Below, piece by piece: positions 43,931 to 52,725 of a DNA stretch of 64,000 nucleotides. Under the pieces are notes generated by a model, which saw only the letters and a program-made list of their open reading frames with translations, made no database searches and was not told where the DNA came from. The stretch spans positions 4,025,001 through 4,089,000 of the forward strand of contig NZ_CP126889.1 in the NCBI RefSeq assembly GCF_030246845.1, read 5' to 3'. Made by a program: the position numbers and the translations under genes. The stretch's first letter is position 1, and the number at the start of each line of letters is the position of its first letter. The stretch comes from Enhydrobacter sp. (GTDB lineage: Bacteria; Pseudomonadota; Alphaproteobacteria; Reyranellales; Reyranellaceae).

Positions 43931-44464
43931 ATGTCGTCGCGGTTCACCCAGATCCTGCTCGGCCTGTCGCTGCTGCTGAACTGCTTCGTCCTGGCGGGCT
44001 TCGTCTACAGGACCTGGATCGCACCACCGCCGTTTGCCGAGGCAGGGCGGCGCCCACCGCCGCGCGGCGGTCCGCTGGAGATGCTGGCGCGCGACGTGAA
44101 GCTCGACGACTCGCAGCGTCGGGCCCTGAACGATTTGTTCGATCGCTACGCCGGCGAACGCCACGACCGGTTTCGCAAGTTCCAGGCGATCCGGCAGGAA
44201 ATGGCCGGCGAACTCAAGAAGCCCGAGTTCGACATGGCCCGGATCGACGCCCTCGTGGATCGCATGGCGGCGCTGCGAACGGAGTCTCAGAAGCAGAACT
44301 TCGCTGCGCTGGCCCAGCTCGCCGACCAACTTCGCCCCGATCAGCGCCAGCAACTGCATGCGATCCTTGCCGAACGGTTCGGAAGCTCGCCGCGCTGGCG
44401 TCCACCGCCACCGGACGAGGCTCGTCCGAAGCCCGGTCCGGCGCCGGCCCATCCTCCGCAATAG
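43931..44464 (+). CDS. Periplasmic Spy/CpxP-like (heavy-metal sensor-type) protein
   Basis: 177 aa with an N-terminal anchor or signal (ILLGLSLLLNCFVLAGFVY), a Pro-rich linker and a helical region (LDDSQRRALNDLFDRYAGER, then several amphipathic helices) followed by a Pro-rich tail. This layout is typical of the periplasmic heavy-metal sensor/CpxP family that binds misfolded proteins or metals and tunes envelope stress responses. It fits an envelope-signal input to the adjacent anti-sigma protein, which is inference. Confidence 0.7.
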   Translation: MSSRFTQILLGLSLLLNCFVLAGFVYRTWIAPPPFAEAGRRPPPRGGPLEMLARDVKLDDSQRRALNDLFDRYAGERHDRFRKFQAIRQEMAGELKKPEFDMARIDALVDRMAALRTESQKQNFAALAQLADQLRPDQRQQLHAILAERFGSSPRWRPPPPDEARPKPGPAPAHPPQ

Positions 44465-44473
44465 GAGGCCCAT

Positions 44474-46012
44474 ATGATGGTGCGTCTCGGTCGACGTGGT
44501 TTCGTGGGCGGGGCGGTTGCCCTTTCCGCCGCACTGTGGATGCCGCGGCCGGGTCGGGCTGCATCGGCGATGGGCTTCGACGTTGCCCGCCACTTGCTGT
44601 CGCGGACAGCCTTCGGAGCGACACCGGCCGAGGTCGAAGCGCTGGCTTCCATGGACTTCCCCGCCGCAATCGAGCGGCTGTTGGCGACCGGCCATCCGAA
44701 GACGGCGACGCCTGCGCCGGGCTGGGTGGATGAGACCCTGTCCGCTCTTCGCGAGCTGCGGCGGAAAGCACGGGCGGCGGCCGGCAAGACCCAGGACGGG
44801 AAGCCGGTGAACGAGGCGGCCCGGCTGGTTCGGGCGCACGGGCAGGAGCTCAGAAGCTGGTGGATCGGCGAGATGCTGGCGACCAACCAGCCTCTGGTCG
44901 AGAAGATGACCCTCTTCTGGCACAACCATTTCACCTCCTCGATCCAGAAGGTGCGCTACGTGCCCGCCCTGTATCGCCAGAACGTGCTGTTCCGACGCGA
45001 GGCGCTGGGCAATTTCGCCACGCTTCTGAAGGCGGTGGCGCGTGATCCCGCGATGCTGATTTACCTCGATGGCGTGCGCAACATGGCGCGCCAGCCGAAC
45101 GAGAATTTCGCGCGTGAACTGCTCGAGCTGTTCACGCTGGGGGAGGGCCACTACAGCGAGGCCGACATCAAGAGCGCCGCCCGCGCTTTCACCGGCTGGT
45201 CGATCGACCGCGATAGCGGCCAGTTCGTGGACCGCATGCAGCTCCACGACGACGGAGAGAAGACCTTTCTGGGCCAATCGGGGCATTTCACCGGCGACGA
45301 CATTCTCGCGATCCTGCTGCGTCATCCGCGGACGGCGGAGACGATCGTCGAGAAGCTTTGGCGCGAGTTCGTGTCGTTCACGCCCGGCCCTGCGGAGGTC
45401 AAGCACCTGGCGGCCGTCTTCCGCGGCAACAATTACGAGATGAAGCCGCTTCTGCGGGCGCTCTTCCTGTCGCCGGCTTTTCGTGATCCGGCCAATCGTG
45501 GCGCCCTCATCAAGTCTCCGGTCGAGCTGATCGTGGGAACGGTGCATGTGTTCGGCCTGCCGGTGCCGGATCCGACGCCGCTGGTTCGGATGACCGCGGG
45601 ACTGGGCCAGGCCTTGTTCGCACCTCCCAACGTCAAGGGATGGCCGGGCGGCGAGAGCTGGATCACGACGAGCACGCTGCTTCTGCGCCAGCAATTCCTG
45701 CGCCGGCTGATCGAGGCCACGACAGTGTCGTCCCTCGATGGCAACATGGCGATGGCCCGGCGCGGCCGTCGCGCGGATCGGATTCAACAAATGCCGGAGG
45801 CGACGATGGAGTCCTATCCGGTCGAGGGTCGCTCCTTGCGCGGCGCTTCCGGCGAAGCGCAGCTGGGGCCGACCTTGACCGGCGTCGACAAGGGCACGCT
45901 CCTGCGTGCGCTTCTCCCGCGCAAGCCCATCGATGCCGCGGCGGTCGAGGCCGGATCGCCGGGCGCTGTCGTTGCGGCGGCGCTGCTCGATCCGGCCTAT
46001 CAGTTGAAATGA
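44474..46012 (+). CDS. DUF1800 family exported protein
   Basis: 512 aa (ATG 44474, preceded by AGGAGGCC). It has a Tat-like leader, LGRRGFVGGAVALSAALW. Conserved blocks near HLLSRTAFGATPAEVE, LFWHNHFTSS, PNENFARELLELFTLGEGHY and GWSIDRDSGQF identify DUF1800. The activity is unknown. It is normally paired with a DUF1501 gene, as here (next gene, 8 bp on), which suggests an exported two-protein unit under sigma-factor control. Confidence 0.85.
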   Translation: MMVRLGRRGFVGGAVALSAALWMPRPGRAASAMGFDVARHLLSRTAFGATPAEVEALASMDFPAAIERLLATGHPKTATPAPGWVDETLSALRELRRKARAAAGKTQDGKPVNEAARLVRAHGQELRSWWIGEMLATNQPLVEKMTLFWHNHFTSSIQKVRYVPALYRQNVLFRREALGNFATLLKAVARDPAMLIYLDGVRNMARQPNENFARELLELFTLGEGHYSEADIKSAARAFTGWSIDRDSGQFVDRMQLHDDGEKTFLGQSGHFTGDDILAILLRHPRTAETIVEKLWREFVSFTPGPAEVKHLAAVFRGNNYEMKPLLRALFLSPAFRDPANRGALIKSPVELIVGTVHVFGLPVPDPTPLVRMTAGLGQALFAPPNVKGWPGGESWITTSTLLLRQQFLRRLIEATTVSSLDGNMAMARRGRRADRIQQMPEATMESYPVEGRSLRGASGEAQLGPTLTGVDKGTLLRALLPRKPIDAAAVEAGSPGAVVAAALLDPAYQLK

Positions 46013-46020
46013 GGAGGATC

Positions 46021-47181
46021 ATGATGGATCGACGCCATTTCCTTCTCGGTTCTTCCGCTCTTTCGGTCGTCCTCGCGAGCCGGTCGGCCTTGGCCGAGCA
46101 GCGCCGCCGCGTGCTGATCCTGGTCGAGCTGAAAGGCGGCAATGACGGGCTGAACACCGTCATCCCGTATGCCGACCCTCTCTACCATCGCTTCCGCCCC
46201 GGCATCGGCGTGCCGCGTGACGCGACAATGCAGCTCGACGAGCGTGTCGGCCTGAACCGGAATCTCGAGCCGCTGATGAAAGCCTGGAAGGCGGGCGACT
46301 TCGCAATCGTCCAGGGAGTGGGCTATCCCTCGCCCAACCGCTCGCACTTTCGCTCGATCGAGATCTGGGACACCGCGTCGGCATCGGACCAGGTCCTGAG
46401 TGAAGGATGGGTGTCGCGTGCCTTCGAGGGCGTCCAGCTTCCTCGCGGCGCCGGCGTCGACGGGATCGTGGCCGATACCAACGCGCTGCCGATGACGGGG
46501 CCGGGACTGCGCACGATCGTCATGCAGGATGCCGCGAATTTCCTGCGGCAGGCCGCGGCGATGAAGGCGGAGAAAGATCCCCGTGACGATACCAATCCCG
46601 CCCTGCGTCATCTGCTCGAGGTGCGGCACGAGGTGAACGCCGCGGCGGCAGGGCTGCACGACAAGCTTCACGACGGGCCGGTGCCGGCTTACGCTTTCGC
46701 GGCGGACAACGGCTTCGGCCACCAGCTCGATCTCGCGACGCGCATCGTGATGGCGCATGTGCCGGTCGTGGCGATCAAGGTGGCGTTGATCGGCTTCGAC
46801 ACGCATGCCAACCAGGTGCCGACGCAGGACCGGTTGCTCGGTTTTCTCGCGTCCGGTCTCGCTACGCTCCGCGAGAACCTGATTGCAGCCGGCCTCTGGA
46901 ACGACGTGCTCGTGATGACCTATTCGGAGTTCGGGCGGCGGGTCCGGCAGAACGCCAGCGGCGGCACCGACCATGGCACCGCAGCCGCGCACTTCGTCAT
47001 GGGCGGCAAGGTGAGGGGCGGTCTCCACGGCGCCTACCCATCGCTGGCCGACTTGCAGGACGGCGACCTCAAGTATGCCGTCGACTTCCGCAACCTCTAT
47101 TCGACGCTGGCCCAGGGCTGTTGGGGGCTGCGGCGCGATTTCGGCCAGCGTCAGGCGCGCCCGCTCGATCTCATCGCCTGA
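46021..47181 (+). CDS. DUF1501 family exported protein
   Basis: 386 aa with a Tat-type leader MDRRHFLLGSSALSVVLASR. The DUF1501 fold is distantly related to alkaline phosphatases/sulfatases; visible motifs are ELKGGNDGLNTVIPY, SPNRSHFRSIEIWDT, TYSEFGRRVRQNASGGTDHG and HFVMGGKVRGG. The conserved GTDHG is the likely metal-site motif, but no enzymatic activity is established. The ribosome site GAGGAGGATC precedes ATG 46021. It is the last gene of the sigma operon and overlaps the convergent MFS gene by 31 bp. Confidence 0.87.
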   Translation: MMDRRHFLLGSSALSVVLASRSALAEQRRRVLILVELKGGNDGLNTVIPYADPLYHRFRPGIGVPRDATMQLDERVGLNRNLEPLMKAWKAGDFAIVQGVGYPSPNRSHFRSIEIWDTASASDQVLSEGWVSRAFEGVQLPRGAGVDGIVADTNALPMTGPGLRTIVMQDAANFLRQAAAMKAEKDPRDDTNPALRHLLEVRHEVNAAAAGLHDKLHDGPVPAYAFAADNGFGHQLDLATRIVMAHVPVVAIKVALIGFDTHANQVPTQDRLLGFLASGLATLRENLIAAGLWNDVLVMTYSEFGRRVRQNASGGTDHGTAAAHFVMGGKVRGGLHGAYPSLADLQDGDLKYAVDFRNLYSTLAQGCWGLRRDFGQRQARPLDLIA

Positions 47182-48551
47182 GGGCCGCGCCGGCCCAGCA
47201 GCTCGTCGCGTACCGAGCCGCGCACGGGCTCGACGGGGACGAACCACGCGAGCAGGGCGGCCAGCACCTTGATGACAACCGGCAAGACCACATACACCAC
47301 GATCAGGGCGAAGGTTCCGTATTCGCGGCGCGCCGGATCGAAGCCGAGCATGGCCGCCACGGGCAACGAGCCGGCGGCGCCGATCGCCGTCGCAAGCTTG
47401 GTGGCCAACGCCCACAGGCCGAAGTATGTGCCCGTCTTGCCGCGCGTATCGCCGCCTTCCGGCGCATCGATGATGTCGGCCAGGATCGACGGCGGCAGAC
47501 CATAGTCGGCGCCGATCCCCATGCCGGTCACGACGGAAAGAGCCAGGAACCAGTAGAAGTCGCCGGGGCCGACGAACACGGCCAGCGCCATGGCACAGGC
47601 GGTGAGCAGCATGCCGAAGAACCATGCCGCCATCTTGCCGACGCGTCGGGAAGCGATCAGCCACAACGGCACGCTGGCAGCGCCGGCGATGAAGTAGACG
47701 AGCAGGATGGTCCCCGCCTGCACCTTGGTGCCCACGAGCACGTGCTCGACGTAGAACAGCATCACGGTGACGGCGACGCCCAGTGCGGAGCCGTTCACGA
47801 CGAAGATCAGCAGCAGGCGGCGGAACAGGCGGTTCTTGAGCGGGGCGAAGAAGGCGATGAAGGCATTGCGCTCGGCATGGACCACCGGCGGATGGACCGA
47901 TGGCCCCGCGCCGAGCAGCGTCGGCAGGGAGAACACCAGGGCGACGGGGATGAACAGGAGCCCCAGGATCGTGTAGCCGTGCGCGTCCTCGAACAGGCTC
48001 GTGAGAATGGTGGGCAGCACCACCGCGATCGTCATGCCGATCAGGCCGAACACCTCGCGGCCAACGGTGACCTTCGTTCGCTCGTTGTAGTCGTCGGTGA
48101 GCTCGGCGCCATGCGAATGGTAGCTGATCGACACGCCGGAATAGCCGAAATGGACCAGAAGCAAGGCGGCCACCAGCCATATCGCCATCAGGCTCTCGTT
48201 GCTCTGCCACGCGCCCGGCGGGGCGAACAGCATCAGGAAGCCGCCGGCGAGGACAGGCACCATCAGGCCGACGAAGGTGAGCCGGCCGCGCGGGCCGCGG
48301 TGGGTGAAGCGGTCGCTGATCAGCCCGATGACCGGGTCCTGGATGGCATCGACAACGCGGGCGAAGATGAAGATCACGCCCATGACCTCGAGCGGGACCC
48401 TGAGCACCTCGCCATAGAAGTGGCTGACATTCAGCACGACGGGCAATGCCGCCATCGCGAGCGGAAGCTGGAGCGTCGAATAGGCGATCAGACGGTCGAA
48501 CTTTATTCGGGCACTCCCGGTGGCGCCGCTGCCGGTCGATCCTCTATTCAC
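47151..48551 (-). CDS. GPH-type (MelB-like) MFS transporter
   Basis: 466 aa membrane carrier of the glycoside-pentoside-hexuronide type. Signatures: DAIQDPVIGLISDRFTHRGP near the N-terminus, ELTDDYNERTKVTVGREVFG in a central loop, and ADYGLPPSILADIID. GTG 48551 is preferred because GGGAAGG lies at proper distance; a TTG at 48557 is too close. Substrates in the family include sugars and sulfoquinovose-type glycosides; nothing here narrows it down. Its end overlaps the DUF1501 gene. Confidence 0.82.
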   Translation of the reverse strand: MNRGSTGSGATGSARIKFDRLIAYSTLQLPLAMAALPVVLNVSHFYGEVLRVPLEVMGVIFIFARVVDAIQDPVIGLISDRFTHRGPRGRLTFVGLMVPVLAGGFLMLFAPPGAWQSNESLMAIWLVAALLLVHFGYSGVSISYHSHGAELTDDYNERTKVTVGREVFGLIGMTIAVVLPTILTSLFEDAHGYTILGLLFIPVALVFSLPTLLGAGPSVHPPVVHAERNAFIAFFAPLKNRLFRRLLLIFVVNGSALGVAVTVMLFYVEHVLVGTKVQAGTILLVYFIAGAASVPLWLIASRRVGKMAAWFFGMLLTACAMALAVFVGPGDFYWFLALSVVTGMGIGADYGLPPSILADIIDAPEGGDTRGKTGTYFGLWALATKLATAIGAAGSLPVAAMLGFDPARREYGTFALIVVYVVLPVVIKVLAALLAWFVPVEPVRGSVRDELLGRRGPQAMRSSGRA

Positions 48552-48690
48552 CCACAAGCCTTCCCATTCTTCTTCCTTGCCTTGCGCAGGGGCGCCGCGT
48601 CGCCGCTGGTTATATAGGTCGGGCCGCCGCCTGCCAAAGGGCTTGCGGTGTCAATTGGCGGGTATCCGCCAATCCGGGCCAGGGGCGGAG

Positions 48691-49479
48691 CTACGAGCTG
48701 GAGCAGGCGGGAGCCTGGTGCATCTGCAGTTTCTGCAGGTCGGCGCTCACCTTGATGAGGCCGGTATCGACCGTCAGCCGGTCCAGAACGCCATTTTGAT
48801 AGACATTGGCGCTGACCGAAAACAGCGGTCGGTGATCCTGTTCGCGGCCTCGGGTGAACGCCATGAACACCGGCCAGGAGTGCTCGGCTGGCACCGCCAC
48901 CGGCTTCTGGGCCGGCGGTTCCGGGCGCAGCGCGTCGGGATCGAGTTCGGTCACGTCGACCAGGAAGGCATCGCCGAAGATCTCCGCATCGAACATGAGC
49001 GCGGGGAAGGCGGTGGCCTTGGCACGCAGGCGATCGACCAGGTGGCCGATGGCGGCGACCGGCATCAGGGTCGCTGCCGGAAGGACCAGGTGTGTCGGTC
49101 CATTCGGCGCCGTGATCTCCAGCCGGAGCTTGCCGTCGGCGCGTTCCACCTTGCCCGTCGTGGTGCGTTGGTCATCGTTCTGTATCTGCACGAGGCGATA
49201 GCGAAAGCCGGTGCCGTCCCGGGGCTCCTTGCCGTCGAGCTTCGAGGCGAGACTGAGCTTCCAGGTCGAGGTGAGGGCAATCTCCGTGGAAATATTTCGT
49301 CTGATGTGCCAGCCGCTGCAGTCCAGCGTGATATCCTGGACCGCGATGCCGATCCGCGGGCCGTTGGCGGCAGTGCCCAGGCGCAGGACGTATTCGGCCC
49401 GATGGGGCTGTAGCTGCGCGGCCGCTTCCTGTGGGACCAGGAGCGCCAAGGCCATCAACAAGCACACACCTCGACTCAT
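48691..49479 (-). CDS. eipB: EipB/DUF1849-like cell-envelope integrity protein
   Basis: 262 aa. The signal peptide MSRGVCLLMALALLVPQEAAA is followed by QLQPHRAEYVLRLGTAANG. Blocks such as ITLDCSGWHIRRN and EIFGDAFLVDVTELDPDALR suggest DUF1849, the family of Brucella EipB, a periplasmic beta-spiral protein needed for envelope integrity. ATG 49479 follows AAGGTGG. It is divergent from an L,D-transpeptidase by 46 bp, which fits a shared cell-wall theme. The assignment is moderate. Confidence 0.72.
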   Translation of the reverse strand: MSRGVCLLMALALLVPQEAAAQLQPHRAEYVLRLGTAANGPRIGIAVQDITLDCSGWHIRRNISTEIALTSTWKLSLASKLDGKEPRDGTGFRYRLVQIQNDDQRTTTGKVERADGKLRLEITAPNGPTHLVLPAATLMPVAAIGHLVDRLRAKATAFPALMFDAEIFGDAFLVDVTELDPDALRPEPPAQKPVAVPAEHSWPVFMAFTRGREQDHRPLFSVSANVYQNGVLDRLTVDTGLIKVSADLQKLQMHQAPACSSS

Positions 49480-49525
49480 CGAGCCACCTTGCGTAGAGGA
49501 CTGCGGAAGGTCAATCGTACCGGCG

Positions 49526-50023
49526 ATGAGATGGCGTGACTTCGTGGCGTTGCGATGGCGGGGCCGGGCCGGTGTGCCGCTTCCCGCAGCAGCCGGCGTG
49601 CAGGCCGATCTGGTCGAGGTGTTCAAGGGAGCGCGCCGCCTGGACCTCAAGCGCGGCGGGACGGTCATCAGGAGCTATCGCGTGGCGCTCGGCTTTTCGC
49701 CGCAAGGACACAAGGAGCGGGAAGGGGACGGCCGCACGCCGGAAGGTGTCTATCGCATCGATGCCCGCAATCCGCGCAGCGCGTTCCATCTGTCGTTGCG
49801 GGTTTCCTATCCCGACGCGGCCGACGAGGCGCACGCGATGAAGCTCGGCGTGCCGCCCGGCGGCGACATCTACATCCACGGCCTGCCCAACGGACTGCGC
49901 AAGCTTTTCGTCCGTCATCCGCTCAAGGACTGGACCACCGGCTGCATCGCCGTCAGCGACGCCGAGATCCGGGAGATCTGGTCGCTGGTGCCGACGGGTG
50001 CCCGCGTGATGATCCATCCATGA
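49526..50023 (+). CDS. L,D-transpeptidase (YkuD-type)
   Basis: 165 aa, exported cross-linking enzyme or related catalyst. A YkuD-type core contains YIHGLPNGLRKLF and the catalytic cysteine motif TTGCIAVSDAEI (about residue 145). The N-terminal segment MRWRDFVALRWRGRAGVPLP is short; it may be a non-classical signal, or the real start may lie elsewhere. It overlaps the following gene (ATGA), so the two are translationally coupled. It may form 3-3 crosslinks or attach lipoproteins to peptidoglycan. Confidence 0.82.
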   Translation: MRWRDFVALRWRGRAGVPLPAAAGVQADLVEVFKGARRLDLKRGGTVIRSYRVALGFSPQGHKEREGDGRTPEGVYRIDARNPRSAFHLSLRVSYPDAADEAHAMKLGVPPGGDIYIHGLPNGLRKLFVRHPLKDWTTGCIAVSDAEIREIWSLVPTGARVMIHP

Positions 50024-50742
50024 CCGGTCTTGCGTTCCTGTGCGCCGGCGAGCGACTGGAAGCCCTGCCGATGGGGGCGCTCCATTGGCCCGGTCGGAGG
50101 CTGATCGCGGTTGCCGACCTCCATCTGGAGAAGGGTTCTTCCTACGCCGTCAACGCGCGCAAGCTGCTGCCTCGCCACGACACTCGCCAGACGCTGGTGC
50201 TGCTGGGCAAGCTGATCGACACGCTGCGGCCCGAGACGGTCGTTTGCCTCGGCGACTCCTTCCATGACCGCGAGGCGGTCGACCGGTTGCCCACAATCGA
50301 GCGCGCGGAGATCGAGCGCCTGACGAGGCTCGCGCGGTTCGTCTGGATTGCCGGCAATCACGATCCGGCGCCTCCTCCCGACGGCTGGGGGCACGTGGCG
50401 GAGGAGATCGCCGATGCGCCGCTGGTTTTCCGGCACGAGGCGCTGTTCGGTGCGGCCGATGGCGAGATCTCGGGGCACTATCATCCCGTCGCGGCGCTTA
50501 CCGTCCGGGGCCGCGGCCTGCGGCGGCGCTGCTTCCTGACCGATGGTCGCCGCGTGATCCTGCCTGCCTTCGGCGCCTATGCCGGCGGGCTCAATGCTCT
50601 GGATCCGGCGATCGCCCAGCTTTTTCCCGACGATTACGACGCGCTGGTCGTCGGCCGGGACACCGTGCGCCGTCTCTCCTGGCGCCAGCTCCGGCCGGAC
50701 GCCACGCTGGCATCCCTCGCGCGGGTGCGCGAGGTGCGGTGA
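50020..50742 (+). CDS. pdeM: Ligase-associated DNA-repair metallophosphoesterase
   Basis: 240 aa calcineurin-like phosphoesterase. Metal-binding motifs: ADLHLEKGSSYA, CLGDSFHDREA, IAGNHDPAPP and GHYHPVA. The LEKGSSYA context is characteristic of PdeM, which is usually encoded with a DNA ligase and a helicase; neither is adjacent here. It starts inside the L,D-transpeptidase stop codon. A role as an endonuclease or phosphodiesterase in DNA repair is expected from the family. Confidence 0.8.
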   Translation: MTGLAFLCAGERLEALPMGALHWPGRRLIAVADLHLEKGSSYAVNARKLLPRHDTRQTLVLLGKLIDTLRPETVVCLGDSFHDREAVDRLPTIERAEIERLTRLARFVWIAGNHDPAPPPDGWGHVAEEIADAPLVFRHEALFGAADGEISGHYHPVAALTVRGRGLRRRCFLTDGRRVILPAFGAYAGGLNALDPAIAQLFPDDYDALVVGRDTVRRLSWRQLRPDATLASLARVREVR

Positions 50743-50751
50743 AGATCGGCC

Positions 50752-51552
50752 CTACCGGGGCAATTCGTATTTCAGGGTGACTTCGCCGAGACCCTCGATC
50801 CTGCCGACGGCGGTGCTGCCGGGCGGTACGAACTGGCAGGCGACCATGCTGCCCGAGGACACGATCATGCCCTTCTTGAGCCGCTTGCCGTGCTCGCCGA
50901 GCTTGTTGGCGAGCCAGGCCAGGGAGTTGTAGCAATGGCCCATTACGTCGCCCGAATGGCCGGTGCGCACCACCTTGCCGTCGAACGAGATCGAGCCTTC
51001 GAGATCGGCGAGGTCGAGGTCGCGCCAGCCCTTGTTGGCCTTGCCGAGCAGCGATCCGCCGTTCCAGCCGAGATCCATGATCAGGGCGAAGGCCGAAAGC
51101 CGGCTGTAGTCGGCGCCTCGGTCCTCGATCAGCTCGAAGCCGGCGCGGGCGTCGCCAACATAGGGCGCGATCGTCTCCTTGTCGTAGGCGCGCCCCTTGG
51201 GCGCCGGCACATCGGCGTTCACCGTCAGAACGATCTCGAGCTCGACGCCGAGACGTGTCCACCGGTCGGCGCGCACCGAGGCCTTCTCATGAAAGACGCG
51301 CTTCTTGCGGATCGGCCCGTAGGCCGGGCTGCGCAGGCCGGTCTGCTCCCAGATCTGCGGCGCCGTAAGGCCGATCTTGTAGCCGACGACCGGCCCCTGC
51401 TTGGGAACGAGCTTCTTCAGGAAAGCGTCCTGGACCTTGTAGGCGGTGCGCTCGTCCTCCGGCATGTACTGGGCGGGCCACCAGCCCACCGTCGCACGGG
51501 CCTTGTCGACCGACTGCAGCCAGCTCGCCACCTTGGCGACGCTCATAGCCAT
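50752..51552 (-). CDS. 2-keto-4-pentenoate hydratase/fumarylacetoacetate hydrolase-like protein
   Basis: 266 aa MhpD-type enzyme that acts on 2-oxo acids during aromatic degradation. Blocks: VVGYKIGLTAPQIWEQTG, LGVELEIVLT with metal-ligand glutamates, and GHSGDVMGHCYNSLAWLAN. ATG 51552 follows GGGGAGGAAACC. It is divergent from mobA and stands alone, so a pathway link is lacking. Confidence 0.8.
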   Translation of the reverse strand: MAMSVAKVASWLQSVDKARATVGWWPAQYMPEDERTAYKVQDAFLKKLVPKQGPVVGYKIGLTAPQIWEQTGLRSPAYGPIRKKRVFHEKASVRADRWTRLGVELEIVLTVNADVPAPKGRAYDKETIAPYVGDARAGFELIEDRGADYSRLSAFALIMDLGWNGGSLLGKANKGWRDLDLADLEGSISFDGKVVRTGHSGDVMGHCYNSLAWLANKLGEHGKRLKKGMIVSSGSMVACQFVPPGSTAVGRIEGLGEVTLKYELPR

Positions 51553-51598
51553 GGTTTCCTCCCCTTGCCTGTCGTCCAGCGCTTCGCATAGTGCGCCC

Positions 51599-52315
51599 AT
51601 GGCGGTCAACGCGTTCCACAATCTTGGGCCGGTGCGCGCAGGAGCACTGGTCGGTGTCGTGCTGGCCGGCGGGGAGGGGAGACGGATGGGGCCGGGTACG
51701 CCCAAACCGTTGCGCCTGCTGGCCGGCAAGCCGATGGTGGCCCATGTCGTCGAGCGCCTTGCGCCGCAGGTGATGGATCTGGTCGTGGTGGCCAACGATC
51801 CCGCGTCCGAACTGCGGGCGCTCGGTGTTCCGGTCATTCCCGATCCGATCGATGTGCAGCGTCAGGCGCGGCGCGAGGGCCGGCGGCTGGGGCCGCTGGC
51901 CGGCATCCTGGCCGGGATGGAATGGTCGCTCGAACACCATCCGCATTCGGGCTGGATCGTGACGGCTCCGGCCGACGTGCCGCTCCTGCCGCTCGATCTG
52001 ACGGTGCGGCTTTGCGGGCATATGCATGTGCCCGAGCCGGAGGTGCTGGTGGTGCGCCACGGGCGGCGTCGCGAGCACACCTTGGGCGTCTGGTCGGTGA
52101 CGCTTGCCGCCGATCTGCGACGGGCCGTGCTCGAGGAGGGCGTGCGGCGTGTCGAGGACTTCGCCCGCCGGCGGCGCTTCGCCGAACTCGTCTGGCCCGG
52201 AGGCCGTGCGGGCGCGTTCCTGAACGTCAACACGCCCGATGATCTCAGCCGGGCGGAGCGTCAGGTGAGGTCGGATCGGCGGGCACGAGCTCGATCACGT
52301 TTCCGTCAACCATGA
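51599..52315 (+). CDS. mobA: Molybdenum cofactor guanylyltransferase
   Basis: 238 aa cytoplasmic nucleotidyltransferase attaching GMP to molybdopterin. N-terminal VVLAGGEGRRMGPGTPKPL is the GTP-binding loop, followed by APADVPLLPLDL and, near the C-terminus, FLNVNTPDDLSRAE. ATG 51599 agrees with the family length. The 3' end overlaps the antisense-oriented DUF3553 gene by 71 bp. Related molybdopterin genes are not seen nearby. Confidence 0.85.
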   Translation: MAVNAFHNLGPVRAGALVGVVLAGGEGRRMGPGTPKPLRLLAGKPMVAHVVERLAPQVMDLVVVANDPASELRALGVPVIPDPIDVQRQARREGRRLGPLAGILAGMEWSLEHHPHSGWIVTAPADVPLLPLDLTVRLCGHMHVPEPEVLVVRHGRRREHTLGVWSVTLAADLRRAVLEEGVRRVEDFARRRRFAELVWPGGRAGAFLNVNTPDDLSRAERQVRSDRRARARSRFRQP

Positions 52316-52454
52316 CCTTCCCGGCGTTCTCGAAATTGACGGTCAGTCGATGGCCGATCATCGACTGGATCTAGCCCAGGCCCCAGTCGGGACGATCCGG
52401 ATGGCGCACGAAGTCGCCGGGCGACAGCAGGACGTTTCCAGCTTTTTCGGGCAT
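52245..52454 (-). pseudogene. DUF3553 gene with in-frame amber codon
   Basis: Starting at ATG 52454, the frame gives MPEKAGNVLLSPGDFVRHPD then RPDWGLG, a TAG at 52371-52373, and continues IQSMIGHRLTVNFENAGKVM in the same frame to a TGA at 52245. A DUF3553 domain has Q or a similar residue where the TAG stands; one C-to-T change in CAG explains it. The upstream 27 residues alone would be non-functional. Decay, suppression by a tRNA, or a sequencing error are all possible. It overlaps mobA from the other strand. Confidence 0.65.
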
Positions 52455-52628
52455 GTTCGGCTCGGCTGTTCCTCGGGATCGATCTTTCCGTGACCTTTAA
52501 GCGTCTTGTCGCTGCGGTGCAGCATCAAAGTCGAGGCGGGTCCTTAATGCCCCGGCCTGAGGAAAGTTTTCTCAATCCGGGCTTTGCTGCAGTGCACGAC
52601 AAACGGCACGGCTGGAGTGCGAACGAAC

Positions 52629-52656
52629 TTGCGGGAGGAAAGTTGCTCCCTATACT
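52629..52656 (+). promoter_or_regulatory. Candidate promoter for dksA
   Basis: TTGCGG (52629-52634), 16-base spacer, TATACT (52651-52656), about 70 bp before the dksA start. The resulting leader contains a hairpin, GTCCGCC/GGCGGAC (52673-52695). The rest of the 271-base gap between 52455 and 52725 shows nothing else I can support. Confidence 0.5.
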
Positions 52657-52725
52657 CCGCGCGCCTTTGAAGGTCCGCCTTCCCCCGAGGCGGACGTGTA
52701 GTCGCTGCGAGTGGAGTTGCCGACG

